Assembly (NCBI GenBank): GCA_030706745.1
Contig: JAUZNX010000016.1
Location: 1-64,000, forward strand
Length of the DNA: 64,000 bases
Origin: Bacteroidota bacterium
GTDB taxonomy: Bacteria > Bacteroidota > Ignavibacteria > Palsa-1295
Direction: 5' to 3'
This document shows positions 7,863-17,601 of the stretch, piece by piece (positions within the stretch are counted from its first letter, which is position 1; each line of letters starts with the position of its first letter). Under the pieces are notes generated by a model. The model saw nothing but the letters and a program-made list of their open reading frames with translations, ran no database searches and had not been told where the DNA came from. The position numbers and the translations under genes were made by a program.

Positions 7863-8575
7863 GTCAGGAAGCAAATCAAAACGAACCAATGCCAGAGAGC
7901 GACGAGATTCCTGAGAGCCGGATTGCACCGATCACTGTCGGTGGCTTGCGCGTGGACGAGATCATCTTCACGCACGGCTTTGTCGATTACTGCAACATCT
8001 CGCTCTGCGGTGGCGGATGCTGTCATTCCGGCGTCTATGCCGATCTGGGCGAGCGCGATCAAATCCTCGCGCACGCGACCGAGATCGCGGCAGCGATGGA
8101 CGAGACCCAGGACACCGACACCGACACCTGGTTCGATGGCGAGATCATCGACGATCCCGATTTCCCTTCCGGTCAGGCCGAAGGAACGGACGTACACGAG
8201 CGCGATGGTGGTATTTCCGGATTTACCGAAGGCTGCGTGTTCTTGGACAAGCGGCACTTCTGCTCGATCCAGGTTGCTGCGGCCAATGCCGGACTTCACC
8301 GCTGGGCCTGGAAACCACGATACTGCATCCTCTTCCCTGTTACGGTCGTCGAAGGGACGATAACGTATGACGATTCACACTCGGAGGATTTGCATCACTG
8401 CGGGCCTGCCGGTGCAGGAAAGTATGTGCACAGCGTATATGAGTCCATGCGCGAAGAGTTGACCCATTTTCTGGGCAAGGATGAATTCGCGAAGCTGGAA
8501 ACCTATTATCAATCGAACCGCGAGCGCTTTGAAGCCGCACGCTTAAGCGATAGTCTTATTCAAATCACTGTATGA
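7859..8575 (+). CDS. cysteine-rich DUF3109-like protein
   Basis: A 238-residue soluble protein of unknown function. Cysteine clusters suggest a metal or Fe-S site: CNISLCGGGCC at about residues 44-54, then CVFLDKRHFC (about 124-133), RYCILFP (about 151-157) and HHCGP near 181. This pattern resembles the DUF3109/YkgJ-type cysteine-cluster proteins. It is embedded between fabD and fabG with ATGA overlaps on both sides, so its synthesis is tied to the fatty-acid genes. An acidic segment (about 80-110) separates the first two clusters. The family call is from memory of the cysteine spacing. Confidence 0.6.
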   Translation: MSQEANQNEPMPESDEIPESRIAPITVGGLRVDEIIFTHGFVDYCNISLCGGGCCHSGVYADLGERDQILAHATEIAAAMDETQDTDTDTWFDGEIIDDPDFPSGQAEGTDVHERDGGISGFTEGCVFLDKRHFCSIQVAAANAGLHRWAWKPRYCILFPVTVVEGTITYDDSHSEDLHHCGPAGAGKYVHSVYESMREELTHFLGKDEFAKLETYYQSNRERFEAARLSDSLIQITV

Positions 8576-9384
8576 GCGCAGAGAAACCAGCGTACATGAA
8601 GGCCTCCTGGCCCGAGGATCAGCCGGTTGGGGGACCAAAACGGGTTGCCGTCGTAACGGGTGGGGCTCGTGGTATCGGGCGGGCCATTGTCGAAGAGCTG
8701 TTTCATCAGCGGTTCACTGTCATATTTCTCGACTACGTTATCGGCGAGGATGCGATTGCGTTTGCGGAGAGTCTGAATGCGAAGGTTGTATTGCCAAAAG
8801 TTAGTCTGGTCCACTACGAGCAACTCGACGTGACAAACGGCGTAGCTGCCCAGGTTGTAATTGATAAAATCGTTGCCGAGCACGGCCAGATCGACGTTCT
8901 GGTCAATAATGCGGGTATTACCCGCGATGGGCTTCTGATGCGGATGTCCGAGGCCGACTGGGACGCCGTGCTGAATACCAATCTGAAAGGTGTTTATAAT
9001 GTGACCAAGGCGGCCATTCGGCCGATGATGTCGCAAAAACGCGGGAAGATAATTAACATTGCCAGTGTTGTGGCGCTCACGGGCAACCCCGGACAAGCGA
9101 ATTATTGCGCGTCCAAGGCGGGTGTGATCGGATTTACCAAGTCGATCGCAAAGGAAGTCGGGTCGCGCGGGATTACTGTTAATGCCGTTGCCCCAGGCTT
9201 CATCGAGACGGAAATGACCGCCAAGTTGAACGATGCGCAGCGCGAAGCAATGCTCGCGTTGGTGCCCCTGAAACGCCCCGGCAAACCCGAAGATGTGGCG
9301 CGCGTTGTGAGCTTCCTCGCTTCGCCAGCCGCCGATTATGTCACCGGACAGACGATTGTCGTCGATGGTGGCATGGCAATGTAG
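8572..9384 (+). CDS. fabG: 3-oxoacyl-ACP reductase
   Basis: NADPH-dependent reduction of 3-oxoacyl-ACP. A short-chain dehydrogenase of 270 residues: cofactor loop TGGARGIG at 29-36, NNAG at 112-115, catalytic Ser165, Tyr178 and Lys182 (YCASK), and the C-terminal SFLASPAADYVTGQ with DGGMAM. The N-terminus is about 22 residues longer than typical FabG; the ATG at its start overlaps the preceding stop, while an internal ATG at residue 9 is an alternative. Confidence 0.93.
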   Translation: MSAEKPAYMKASWPEDQPVGGPKRVAVVTGGARGIGRAIVEELFHQRFTVIFLDYVIGEDAIAFAESLNAKVVLPKVSLVHYEQLDVTNGVAAQVVIDKIVAEHGQIDVLVNNAGITRDGLLMRMSEADWDAVLNTNLKGVYNVTKAAIRPMMSQKRGKIINIASVVALTGNPGQANYCASKAGVIGFTKSIAKEVGSRGITVNAVAPGFIETEMTAKLNDAQREAMLALVPLKRPGKPEDVARVVSFLASPAADYVTGQTIVVDGGMAM

Positions 9385-9387
9385 AAC

Positions 9388-9451
9388 GTAACGAGCAATG
9401 AGTAACGAGATAATGGACTACGTACTCGTCACATCGCTCGTAAGTCGTTAC
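9388..9451. repeat. word-repeat hairpin (GTAACGAG-type) between fabG and acpP
   Basis: The left arm carries GTAACGAG and GAGTAACGAG words; the right arm carries CTCGTCAC, CTCGTAAG and TCGTTAC, giving an imperfect long stem. The same word family recurs after yajC at about 44.46 kb. It fills most of the 103-base gap before acpP and may act as a processing or attenuation hairpin that lets acpP be expressed at its own level. Confidence 0.6.
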
Positions 9452-9487
9452 CCCGTAAGTTTTCAACTTTAACATATACTAAGACAC

Positions 9488-9727
9488 ATGGCAGATCCGA
9501 ACGTTGAATCAAAAGTCAAGGAAATTATCGTCAGTAAGCTTGGCGTCGAGGAATCACAAGTGACGACGAACGCGTCGTTTACGAACGATCTTGGCGCGGA
9601 CTCGCTCGACACCGTCGAACTCGTCATGGAATTCGAGAAGGCGTTCAATCTTCAGATTCCCGATGAAGATGCCGAAAAGATCCAGACCGTCGGCGATGCA
9701 GTCAGCTACATCAACGCAAAGAAATAA
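9488..9727 (+). CDS. acpP: acyl carrier protein
   Basis: A 79-residue acidic carrier protein. The [17 protein letters not shown] motif places the phosphopantetheine serine at residue 39. Length and helices match bacterial AcpP. The position between fabG and fabF is the conserved order. Confidence 0.97.
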   Translation: MADPNVESKVKEIIVSKLGVEESQVTTNASFTNDLGADSLDTVELVMEFEKAFNLQIPDEDAEKIQTVGDAVSYINAKK

Positions 9728-9763
9728 CGTATTCTCACGCCAGAACGGACTTCCGAGTCGATC

Positions 9764-11017
9764 ATGTCAAAGACCCGCCGCAGAATAGTCGTAACCGGTA
9801 TGGGCGCGATCACGCCGCTTGGGCTGAATCTCGTTTCATACTGGGACGGCCTCGTCCATGGCCGCTCCGGTGCGGCGCCGATCACGCGCTTTGATGCGTC
9901 GGACTTCGACACGCGTTTCGCCTGCGAGGTGAAGAATTTCAATCCGCTTGATTTCATCGATCGCAAGATGATCAACCGGATGGATCTCTTCACCCAATTC
10001 GGGGTGGCGGCGAGCGACATGGCGATCAAGGATGCCGGTTGGTCCCTCGATACGATGGACCGCACTCGGTTGGGCGTGGTCTATGGCTCCGGGATTGGCG
10101 GAATGTCCACCTATCAGATCCAGCAGGAGACGCTCTACCAAACCGGCGGCCCACATCGGATCTCCCCGTTCTTCGTCCCGATGCTCATCAGCGATATTTG
10201 CGCTGGCTACATCTCGATGCGACACGGACTCAAGGGTCCCAACTACGCAACGACAAGCGCCTGCGCGACCAGCAGCAATGCGATCATCGATGCCGTCATG
10301 CTAATCGAGCGCGGCCTCGCCGATGCTATTGTGGCGGGCGGCGCCGAAGCGGTGATTTGTCCGATGGGCGTCGGCGGATTCAATGCGATGAAGGCGCTTT
10401 CGACCCGCAATGACGAGCCAGAGCGGGCCAGCCGGCCGTTCGATCGCGAGCGCGATGGATTTGTCATGGGTGAAGGTGGAGCGACACTGGTTTTGGAGGA
10501 CCTCGAATTTGCGAAAGCCCGTGGCGCACGCATTTATGCTGAGCTTTCCGGTTTTGGGATGTCTGCAGATGCTTATCACATCACGCAACCTGCGCCCGGA
10601 GGTGAGGGAGCCGTCCGCTCGATGAAAATGGCTGTTGCGGACGCGCAAATGAGTCCATCGGACATTCAGTATATTAATGTTCACGGGACATCCACCTTGC
10701 CTGGCGACATTAGCGAGACGGAAGCCATTAAAGTTGTATTTGGCGATCACGCTCGGAAAGTGGCCATCAGCTCGACCAAGTCGATGACCGGCCATCTGCT
10801 CGGCGCGGCCGGAGCGGTCGAGGCGATTGCCTCGGTGCTTGCAATTCATTATCAGACGGCGCCTCCAACCATCAACTACGAATTCCCGGATCCGGCGTGC
10901 GACCTGGACTACGTTCCAAATGTCGCGCGCCCAATGAAGATCGACGCCGTGCTCAGTAACGGATTCGGTTTTGGCGGTCATAATGCCTCCCTCATTTTTA
11001 CGCGGTTCGAGGAGTAG
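9764..11017 (+). CDS. fabF: beta-ketoacyl-ACP synthase II
   Basis: Elongating condensing enzyme of 417 residues. The Cys-His-His triad is present: Cys167 in [10 protein letters not shown], His308 in [11 protein letters not shown] and His344 in [13 protein letters not shown]. The C-terminal [15 protein letters not shown] is the usual FabF ending. It follows acpP by 36 bases. The Lys preceding TGHLL (STKSMTGH) is also conserved. Confidence 0.96.
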   Translation: MSKTRRRIVVTGMGAITPLGLNLVSYWDGLVHGRSGAAPITRFDASDFDTRFACEVKNFNPLDFIDRKMINRMDLFTQFGVAASDMAIKDAGWSLDTMDRTRLGVVYGSGIGGMSTYQIQQETLYQTGGPHRISPFFVPMLISDICAGYISMRHGLKGPNYATTSACATSSNAIIDAVMLIERGLADAIVAGGAEAVICPMGVGGFNAMKALSTRNDEPERASRPFDRERDGFVMGEGGATLVLEDLEFAKARGARIYAELSGFGMSADAYHITQPAPGGEGAVRSMKMAVADAQMSPSDIQYINVHGTSTLPGDISETEAIKVVFGDHARKVAISSTKSMTGHLLGAAGAVEAIASVLAIHYQTAPPTINYEFPDPACDLDYVPNVARPMKIDAVLSNGFGFGGHNASLIFTRFEE

Positions 11018-11061
11018 TTTGGCATTGTTATCGCGAGTATTTTGGTCCATGCTCCATATTT

Positions 11062-12036
11062 GTGATATCGGATAGAAACGAATCTCGGCATACGAATTCC
11101 GGCGAACGAACGCGGCGAGCGCGATTGCTCGAACGCCTCCGCGACCGTGTCGATCATTACCGTGAAATCGGACGCGCCCGCCGCGAACGTCTTGAATCGC
11201 GGGCCTTTGTTAAAGGACGCCGCCCTGAACAGCCATCCGCCGATTTACTGGGACGCGCCTCCCAAGTTGTACCCGGCACGGCACGGCCAGTCCTTTCAGC
11301 CAAAGATTTTGATGAGCTTGAGCGCCGCATCGGTTATACCATCAAGCACCGCGCTTATTTTTTGCAGGCGCTGACCCACCGCTCTTATTTACAGTTTGTA
11401 GACAATACCTCACTTCGCTCGAATGAGCGCCTGGAATTTCTTGGCGATTCCATTCTGAATCTGGTCATCGCAGAGTATCTCTACGGCGAATTCGAATCCT
11501 TACCAGAGGGTGAACTCACAAAGCTCCGGTCACGACTTGTAAGCGGCGCATCGCTAGCCCAGCACGCGTCCGATATCGATCTTGAGCATTATCTCTTACT
11601 TTCTACTTCTGCGCGCGCCGCTGTGGATCGTGGTTCGGCAACCTTGCTGGCTGATGCCTATGAGGCGCTGATTGCGGCAATCTATCTCGATGGTGGAATG
11701 GACGCCTCCCGCAACTTCATTTATCGCCACATCATCACGCACACGCGGCGGGATGAGCTGATGTTGTCGGACCATAACTACAAGTCGATGCTCCTGGAGT
11801 TTGTCCAGGCGCGCAAACTGGCGTCGCCGAAATATGTCACAGTCCGCGAAGTCGGTCCGAACCATGCGCGCACGTTCTCGGTCGATGTTCACGTCAGTGG
11901 CATGAAGCACGGTTCCGGCGAAGGACGCTCGAAAAAAGAGGCAGAGCAAAATGCTGCGCGTGAAGCACTGGAATATCTCGGTGTGCTTACTCCGGAAGCT
12001 TCCGAGGAGTCACATCCGATCCAGAACGCAGACTAG
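11062..12036 (+). CDS. rnc: ribonuclease III with long N-terminal extension
   Basis: Double-strand-specific RNase for rRNA and mRNA processing. The signature NERLEFLGDSILN is at 121-133; ADAYEALIAAIYLDGG carries the second acidic catalytic group (about 196-211); a double-stranded RNA-binding domain fills about 240-312 (KSMLLEFVQ... to EAEQNAAREALEYLG). At 324 residues it is about 80 longer than typical because of a very basic N-terminal segment rich in Arg (TRRARLLERLRDRVDHYREI). The GTG start is uncertain and a shorter form could begin closer to the catalytic domain. rnc after acpP-fabF is a common order. Confidence 0.93.
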   Translation: MISDRNESRHTNSGERTRRARLLERLRDRVDHYREIGRARRERLESRAFVKGRRPEQPSADLLGRASQVVPGTARPVLSAKDFDELERRIGYTIKHRAYFLQALTHRSYLQFVDNTSLRSNERLEFLGDSILNLVIAEYLYGEFESLPEGELTKLRSRLVSGASLAQHASDIDLEHYLLLSTSARAAVDRGSATLLADAYEALIAAIYLDGGMDASRNFIYRHIITHTRRDELMLSDHNYKSMLLEFVQARKLASPKYVTVREVGPNHARTFSVDVHVSGMKHGSGEGRSKKEAEQNAAREALEYLGVLTPEASEESHPIQNAD

Positions 12037-12047
12037 CTTCCGGCAGG

Positions 12048-13403
12048 ATGACTGTTACGATTTCGCCTATTCCTATTGTCACCGCCGATTCGAAGCCGTG
12101 TGGTTTGATTGTTGGACCGGACAAGTCGATTCTCCATCGTTTGCTGATTCTTGGTTCACTGACGCGCTCGCTGATTCGCATTCCTATCCGGTCCATCGAG
12201 TCACTCTCGCATGATGTGCTCGCTACCGTGCTGGGACTCGAATCCCTTGGGGTGCCGATTGAGATCACATCGGATGAAATTGAACTTCAGGGTGTGGGCC
12301 GGCATGGTTTCCGTGCGCCAGGTCACACAATCAACTGCGCGAATTCTGGCACGACCGCCCGGCTGCTCATGGGTTTGCTGGCGGGACAATCATTCGAAAG
12401 CACGCTTGCAGGGGATCGATCGCTCAGCGCACGCCCGATGAAGCGGCTGGCAGATTTGCTGGTGGGGATGGGCGCCGCAATCGAAACAACGGCAACCGGT
12501 AGCCTGCCTGTGAAGATCAAAGGACGGGCGCTCAAAGCCTCCGAAATCACATTGCCGGTTGCCTCGGCGCAGATGAAGACCTCCCTCCTGCTGGCCGCGC
12601 TGTTTGCGGATGGAAGGACATCCATTCGCGAACCGCTGCAAAGCCGTGACCACACCGAGCGAATGATGACGGCCTTTGGCTATGATCTTGTTGCCGAACC
12701 TGATCGCTGGATCCGGCTCGAACCATCAGTTCCTGACGATTTGGAAGAAGAATTTGTCTACGAGGTCCCCGGCGATATTTCAAGTGCGGCTTTTGGCGTT
12801 GTCGCTGGCATATTGCTCCACAAGCATACGGAGTTGAAGAATGTCTCACTGAATCCGACGCGAACCCGATACCTTGACATTCTCGCACTCATGGGAGTTG
12901 AGTTTGAAGCGACCAATGTCCGCGATTCGTTTGGCGAAGCCCGGGGCGATCTTCATGTCTATGGTGACCGAATGGATGGTCCGCTTGCTCCATTCGAAAT
13001 CACGCCTGACGATGTTCCTTTGCTACTCGATGAGATTCCAATTCTTGCCACGCTCGCACTGTTCGCCGATGGGACCAGCACTATTCGAGGTGCTCGTGAA
13101 TTGCGCGTGAAAGAGACCGACCGTCTGCGATGCCTCGCGCAACAATTCACGGCTTTTGGCGCGGAGATCGCGGAAGTGGAAGACGGACTTTCGATTGTTG
13201 GGATTCCGAACCGAACGCTGCGCGCTTGCGCGATCGATCACGGCGGCGATCATCGGCTTGTCATGGCATTCGCCATTGCTGGGCTCTTCGCCGATAATAC
13301 CGTGACCGTTCCGGAAGCAGAAATCGCCGCGGTCTCCTATCCGGAGTTTTTTGAGCATCTCGCTGCTCTCGCAGGCGAGCATCAGATCACATACCAACGA
13401 TGA
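12048..13403 (+). CDS. aroA: 3-phosphoshikimate 1-carboxyvinyltransferase
   Basis: EPSP synthase, joining shikimate-3-phosphate and PEP. 451 residues. GPDKSILHR at 23-31 corresponds to the usual PGDKSISHR; NCANSGTTARLLMGLLAG (about 94-111) and the late RELRVKETDRLRCLAQ (about 345-360) are the other two signatures. It starts 11 bases after rnc and overlaps aroE by ATGA. It is the first gene of a five-gene shikimate block. Confidence 0.95.
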   Translation: MTVTISPIPIVTADSKPCGLIVGPDKSILHRLLILGSLTRSLIRIPIRSIESLSHDVLATVLGLESLGVPIEITSDEIELQGVGRHGFRAPGHTINCANSGTTARLLMGLLAGQSFESTLAGDRSLSARPMKRLADLLVGMGAAIETTATGSLPVKIKGRALKASEITLPVASAQMKTSLLLAALFADGRTSIREPLQSRDHTERMMTAFGYDLVAEPDRWIRLEPSVPDDLEEEFVYEVPGDISSAAFGVVAGILLHKHTELKNVSLNPTRTRYLDILALMGVEFEATNVRDSFGEARGDLHVYGDRMDGPLAPFEITPDDVPLLLDEIPILATLALFADGTSTIRGARELRVKETDRLRCLAQQFTAFGAEIAEVEDGLSIVGIPNRTLRACAIDHGGDHRLVMAFAIAGLFADNTVTVPEAEIAAVSYPEFFEHLAALAGEHQITYQR

Positions 13404-14296
13404 GACCCCTGAAGGCCGCGCTAATCGGCCGCTCGCTGACACATAGCATTTCGCCGGAAGTGCATTCCGCACTATTCCCATACGTATGCCCTCCTCAGCT
13501 AAAGTACAGATACGATGGCATCGACTATTCAAAGATCGAGTGCGCGGACGAGAATGAAATGCTTGACATCATACGGGGCGGCCTGCTCAAGGGGACACAC
13601 GGGTACAACGTCACCTTTCCCTATAAGGATGTTGCAAGCCGGCTTTCGGGCGAGGTCGATCCCGTCGCTCGCGATATCCATTCGGCCAATACGATCGTTC
13701 TTATTCCCGGGGGTGCCAAAGTATATTCGACCGATGGATTAGGCTTTCGAGAGGCTCTTCACAAAGAACAACCGTCGCTCGCGCCTTCGCAGTATCAATT
13801 GATTGTGCTTGGCGCTGGCGGGGCCGCTCGCGCTGTTATCCAAGCTGTATACAAAATGGGATGGGGCGAGATTACAGCATGTGCCAGATCGCTCGATCAC
13901 GCTCGCTTTGCCTTTGGCCATTATGGCAACGTAAAAACAAGCACGATCGCCGAGTTGACTCCGACACCACTGTGGAGGCTGGTCGTACAGGCGACGCCCG
14001 TCGGTCAGCGGTCCCGCGAGTCGCTGTTGGAAGACTTCGATTGGCGGCCGGGCGATATTGCGGTCGATCTTATCTATAACCCGCTCCGAACGCGATTTCT
14101 CGATACTGCGGCGAGCGGCGGCGCCACCATCATTTCCGGTTTGGGAATGCTTATCGAGCAAGCAGCGCTTTCGCAGTATATTTGGATCAAAGAGAAGCCC
14201 GCAAATACTACCCTCTTGAGTGTGAAACACTATCGAGAACTATATACTGAGCTTGCCAAATTCGTAACGCCGAGATGGGACGACTCCGCTATTTAA
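13400..14296 (+). CDS. aroE: shikimate dehydrogenase
   Basis: Reduces 3-dehydroshikimate to shikimate. 298 residues. Substrate motif LTHSISPEVHSALF at 14-27; catalytic Lys and neighbours in GYNVTFPYKD (about 71-80); HSANTIVLI and STDGLGF for the substrate Asp; NADP-binding VLGAGGAARAV (about 136-146). It overlaps aroA at ATGA and aroC by 22 bases, so the three are translationally linked. Confidence 0.94.
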   Translation: MRPLKAALIGRSLTHSISPEVHSALFPYVCPPQLKYRYDGIDYSKIECADENEMLDIIRGGLLKGTHGYNVTFPYKDVASRLSGEVDPVARDIHSANTIVLIPGGAKVYSTDGLGFREALHKEQPSLAPSQYQLIVLGAGGAARAVIQAVYKMGWGEITACARSLDHARFAFGHYGNVKTSTIAELTPTPLWRLVVQATPVGQRSRESLLEDFDWRPGDIAVDLIYNPLRTRFLDTAASGGATIISGLGMLIEQAALSQYIWIKEKPANTTLLSVKHYRELYTELAKFVTPRWDDSAI

Positions 14297-15456
14297 CCGC
14301 CGGCGAATCGCATGGCCAGTGCCTGACCGGAACTCTCGATGGAATGCCATCGGGGCTTTCGCTCGTGGCCGAACGCGATATCAATCCCGCCCTCCACGAG
14401 CGCCAGCGCGGCCATGGGCGATCCCATCGACAGCAAATTGAATCAGACTCCGCGACTATCACTTCCGGCGTTCGGAATGGAGTGACGACCGGCGCGCCGA
14501 TCGCCATCACGATCCAGAACAAAGACTGGCAACGCTGGAAAGAGCAGATGGCAATCGAGCCAAATGACGTAGAGCCCAACCGGGTGACGATCCCCCGTCC
14601 CGGCCATGCCGATCTTGCGGGTGGAATCAAGTATGGTCACACGGATGATCTTCGGAATATTCTGGAACGCGCCAGTGCCCGTGAGACGGCGATGCGCGTG
14701 GCCATCGGTGCGATTGCCAACACGTTACTCCGCACACTTGGGATCGAGTCGATCGCATTCGTGAAGTCCATTGGCACCATCGAAGACCAAACACAAGATG
14801 ATCCCTTTGCCTTTCGCACACGATTGGCAACGAGCGCTGTTCGAGTATTCGATGAAGCGTGCGAGGCAGCCGTTGTCGCTGAAATTGACAAGGCTCGTTC
14901 TGATGGCGATACGCTTGGCGGCATAGTAGAGTGTAGATTTCGAGGCGTGCCACTCGGCATCGGAAGTCATGTCCAGTCGGACCGCAAATTGGATGGGCTT
15001 CTGGCGCAGGCGGCAATGAGCATTCAGGCAGTCAAGGCTGTGGAAATCGGTGCGGGCATTCGGGCAGCGCATGCGCGCGGCTCCTCGAATCACGATGCCA
15101 TCGTGCAAAGCAACGGGTCGATCGCCCGCTCTTCGAACAATGCCGGCGGAATCGAAGGCGGCATGTCAAACGGTGAGGATATTATCGTTCGGGCTGCGAT
15201 GAAGCCAATCTCGACGCTGATGCGACCGCTCCAGTCAATCGATCTTGCCACAGGCGAAGCGACCAAAGCGCACATCGAGCGCAGCGATGTCTGCGCGGTA
15301 CCAGCCTTAGCCGTGATTCTGGAAAATGTTGTCGCGCTCACGCTCACATCCGAGTTGCTCGAGACGTTTGGAGGCGACACGCTTGTCGATCTACTCACCC
15401 GCGTGGAAGAACGTCGTGACCGCATGAAGATGAAACCAGCGATCGCTCACGCATGA
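14275..15456 (+). CDS. aroC: chorismate synthase
   Basis: Forms chorismate from EPSP with reduced FMN. 393 residues. GESHGQCLTGTLDGMPSG at the N-terminus, RPGHADLAGGIKYGHTDDLR (about 109-128) and SNNAGGIEGGMSNGEDI (about 285-301) are the family signatures. It lies inside the aro block. Chorismate is also the entry compound for menaquinone, which the genes just downstream serve. Confidence 0.96.
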   Translation: MGRLRYLTAGESHGQCLTGTLDGMPSGLSLVAERDINPALHERQRGHGRSHRQQIESDSATITSGVRNGVTTGAPIAITIQNKDWQRWKEQMAIEPNDVEPNRVTIPRPGHADLAGGIKYGHTDDLRNILERASARETAMRVAIGAIANTLLRTLGIESIAFVKSIGTIEDQTQDDPFAFRTRLATSAVRVFDEACEAAVVAEIDKARSDGDTLGGIVECRFRGVPLGIGSHVQSDRKLDGLLAQAAMSIQAVKAVEIGAGIRAAHARGSSNHDAIVQSNGSIARSSNNAGGIEGGMSNGEDIIVRAAMKPISTLMRPLQSIDLATGEATKAHIERSDVCAVPALAVILENVVALTLTSELLETFGGDTLVDLLTRVEERRDRMKMKPAIAHA

Positions 15457-17159
15457 CCTGGCGCAATCGCAATCTGTATTTAATCGGCTTGCCGGGCGCG
15501 GGCAAGTCCGCCATTGGCCATGCTCTTAGCCAACTGCTTCAAAAGTACCGGTACGAATTTATCGACCTGGATACAGAGATCGAGCGGACGGCCGGCAAGA
15601 CCGTTGGGCAGATCTTTTCGGAAGATGGCGAAGCCGCATTCCGTTCGTTTGAGACGACTGCATTGTTACGAGCAGCGAATTCGAACAGTCATCGACTCGT
15701 CGTGGCAACCGGCGGAGGGGCGGTAACAACTGCGCTCAATCGATCGATCATGCGCGGCTCCGGGATTCCGATTTGGATTGACGTGACCGTTCGCGATGCG
15801 ACAAAAAACGTGTTGTCGGACATTCTTCAGGGCCGCGACCGTCCGTTGTTTCGTGCCACAACAGCCGACGAGTTACGCGGTAAGCTCCGCGATCTGCTCG
15901 AAGCGCGGCGTCCCTACTATGAGGAAGCACAACTACATTTCGTGACCCGCAGTCCGCGCGGGGATGAGCGCACTCCGCAGGAACTTGCCCGAGAGTTATT
16001 GACGGCACTCGATAATATGTCGCTTCGGGTGGCTCTTCATCCTCGGTTTCGAACGCTTCTGGCCAGTAGTGCACTCGGCAATTATCCGATTGTTCTCGGT
16101 AATGGCTGTGCTGTACGTGAACTGCCTCACACCATACGGGCACACGGCGCGAAGCAGATTATTACAGTCACCGATGCCAACGTTGCCTCCTTACATGGCG
16201 AAGCATTCCAATTAAGTCTGAATCGGGCTCTCGGCCGCGGCTATACGCTGCAGACCATTGTGATCGATCCGGGAGAATCCGCAAAGAACGAGCGAACCCT
16301 CTTTGAACTGTTGCAGAGATTCAACGAGTATCATGCAACGCGTCGGAATACAATCGTCGTCGGGCTTGGCGGCGGTGTCCTCACCGACATCACTTCTCTA
16401 GCGGCCAACTTGTATCATCGGGGACTGCCGACGATCTTGGTACCAACGACACTCATCGGTCAGACCGATGCAGCGATTGGCGGAAAGACCGGGATCGATC
16501 TGTTCGGTGTCAAGAATCTCATCGGCACGTTCTATCCACCACGGCAGGTCCTGATCGATCCGTCTTATCTCAAGACGCTCCCGAAACGCGAACTTCATGC
16601 CGGACTTGCAGAAGTGTTCAAATATGGGCTGATCGGCTCGCGCCCAATGTGGGACACGCTCGCGGGCCGAGTGCGCCGCCTGGTACGTGGTGTCGATCTC
16701 GCGTATGAAGAGACAATCCATGATTCGGTCCTGCAAAAATTACGCTACGTCGAGTCCGACGAGTTCGATCAAGCCGGCGGCATTCGAGAGCGTCTAAATT
16801 TCGGTCATACGTTCGGCCATGCGCTCGAAGCGGCCACTCAGTTTACCGCGCTGCTCCATGGCGAAGCGGTGTTACTTGGAATACGAGCAGCCGCGTGGCT
16901 CTCGAACGAGTTGGGGCATTTGTCCGCGGATGATTGGCGAGAAATCGAACTGGTGCTGGGACACATTCCCGTTAAAGCGAATGTGCAGACCGATGCAGAG
17001 GTAATTCTCAGAGCGTTTGGCAGCGACAAAAAGCACGACTCGAACCACCCGGGCAAGCACCGCGTCATACTACTTCACGGCATTGGCGAGGCATTCGCGA
17101 CATCAATTTCCGAAGCGGACGCAACACGCGCGATCGAATTCATGCTAACACTCGTATGA
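15453..17159 (+). CDS. aroKB: fused shikimate kinase / 3-dehydroquinate synthase
   Basis: One 568-residue chain with two pathway enzymes. The N-terminal kinase (1-180): Walker A GLPGAGKSA at 12-20, FIDLDTEIER, GGGAV. The C-terminal dehydroquinate synthase (about 195-568): VVGLGGGVLTDITSLAAN, VPTTLIGQTDAAIGGKTGID, GLAEVFKYG, and the metal-binding FGHTFGHALEA plus LHGEAVLLG. The two steps are not consecutive in the pathway (AroB is step 2, AroK step 5), so the fusion fixes stoichiometry rather than channelling one intermediate. It overlaps aroC and aroQ by ATGA. Confidence 0.95.
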   Translation: MTWRNRNLYLIGLPGAGKSAIGHALSQLLQKYRYEFIDLDTEIERTAGKTVGQIFSEDGEAAFRSFETTALLRAANSNSHRLVVATGGGAVTTALNRSIMRGSGIPIWIDVTVRDATKNVLSDILQGRDRPLFRATTADELRGKLRDLLEARRPYYEEAQLHFVTRSPRGDERTPQELARELLTALDNMSLRVALHPRFRTLLASSALGNYPIVLGNGCAVRELPHTIRAHGAKQIITVTDANVASLHGEAFQLSLNRALGRGYTLQTIVIDPGESAKNERTLFELLQRFNEYHATRRNTIVVGLGGGVLTDITSLAANLYHRGLPTILVPTTLIGQTDAAIGGKTGIDLFGVKNLIGTFYPPRQVLIDPSYLKTLPKRELHAGLAEVFKYGLIGSRPMWDTLAGRVRRLVRGVDLAYEETIHDSVLQKLRYVESDEFDQAGGIRERLNFGHTFGHALEAATQFTALLHGEAVLLGIRAAAWLSNELGHLSADDWREIELVLGHIPVKANVQTDAEVILRAFGSDKKHDSNHPGKHRVILLHGIGEAFATSISEADATRAIEFMLTLV

Positions 17160-17587
17160 ACATCCTTGTCCTGAACGGCCCCAACCTGAATCTGCTCGGC
17201 GAGCGCGAGCCGGAAATCTATGGCCGGCAAACACTAGCCGACATCGAGGAAATGCTGCGGCAAGAAGCTGGCAGATTTAAGACTGATCTTCATTTTCTAC
17301 AGTCAAATCACGAGGGGGTGCTAATCGATGCCATCCATGCCGAGCGTAAGTGGATGGATGGGCTGATCTTCAATCCGGGCGCGCTTGCGCATTATTCCTA
17401 CGCACTGCGTGACGCCGTGGCCTCTGTGATGAAACCAATGGTGGAGGTCCATCTTTCCGATCTTTTGTTGCGGGAGGAATTCCGGCACAATAGCGTGTTC
17501 CAAGGCCTGCCGAACGTTCGACTGATTATGGGCCGTGGAGCGCAAGGCTATCTAAGCGCGCTCCGGCTGTTGGCCGATGCAGTCTGA
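17156..17587 (+). CDS. aroQ: type II 3-dehydroquinate dehydratase
   Basis: Dehydrates 3-dehydroquinate. 143 residues, the size of the dodecameric type II enzyme. LNGPNLNLLGEREPEIYG carries the catalytic Arg/Tyr loop; NPGALAHYSYALRDA carries the catalytic His (usual form NPGAYTHTS, so the Tyr-Thr before His is Leu-Ala here); VEVHLSDLLLREEFR follows. With aroA, E, C and KB this gives every step after DAHP synthase. Confidence 0.94.
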   Translation: MNILVLNGPNLNLLGEREPEIYGRQTLADIEEMLRQEAGRFKTDLHFLQSNHEGVLIDAIHAERKWMDGLIFNPGALAHYSYALRDAVASVMKPMVEVHLSDLLLREEFRHNSVFQGLPNVRLIMGRGAQGYLSALRLLADAV

Positions 17588-17601
17588 CTGGCACAATCTG
17601 A

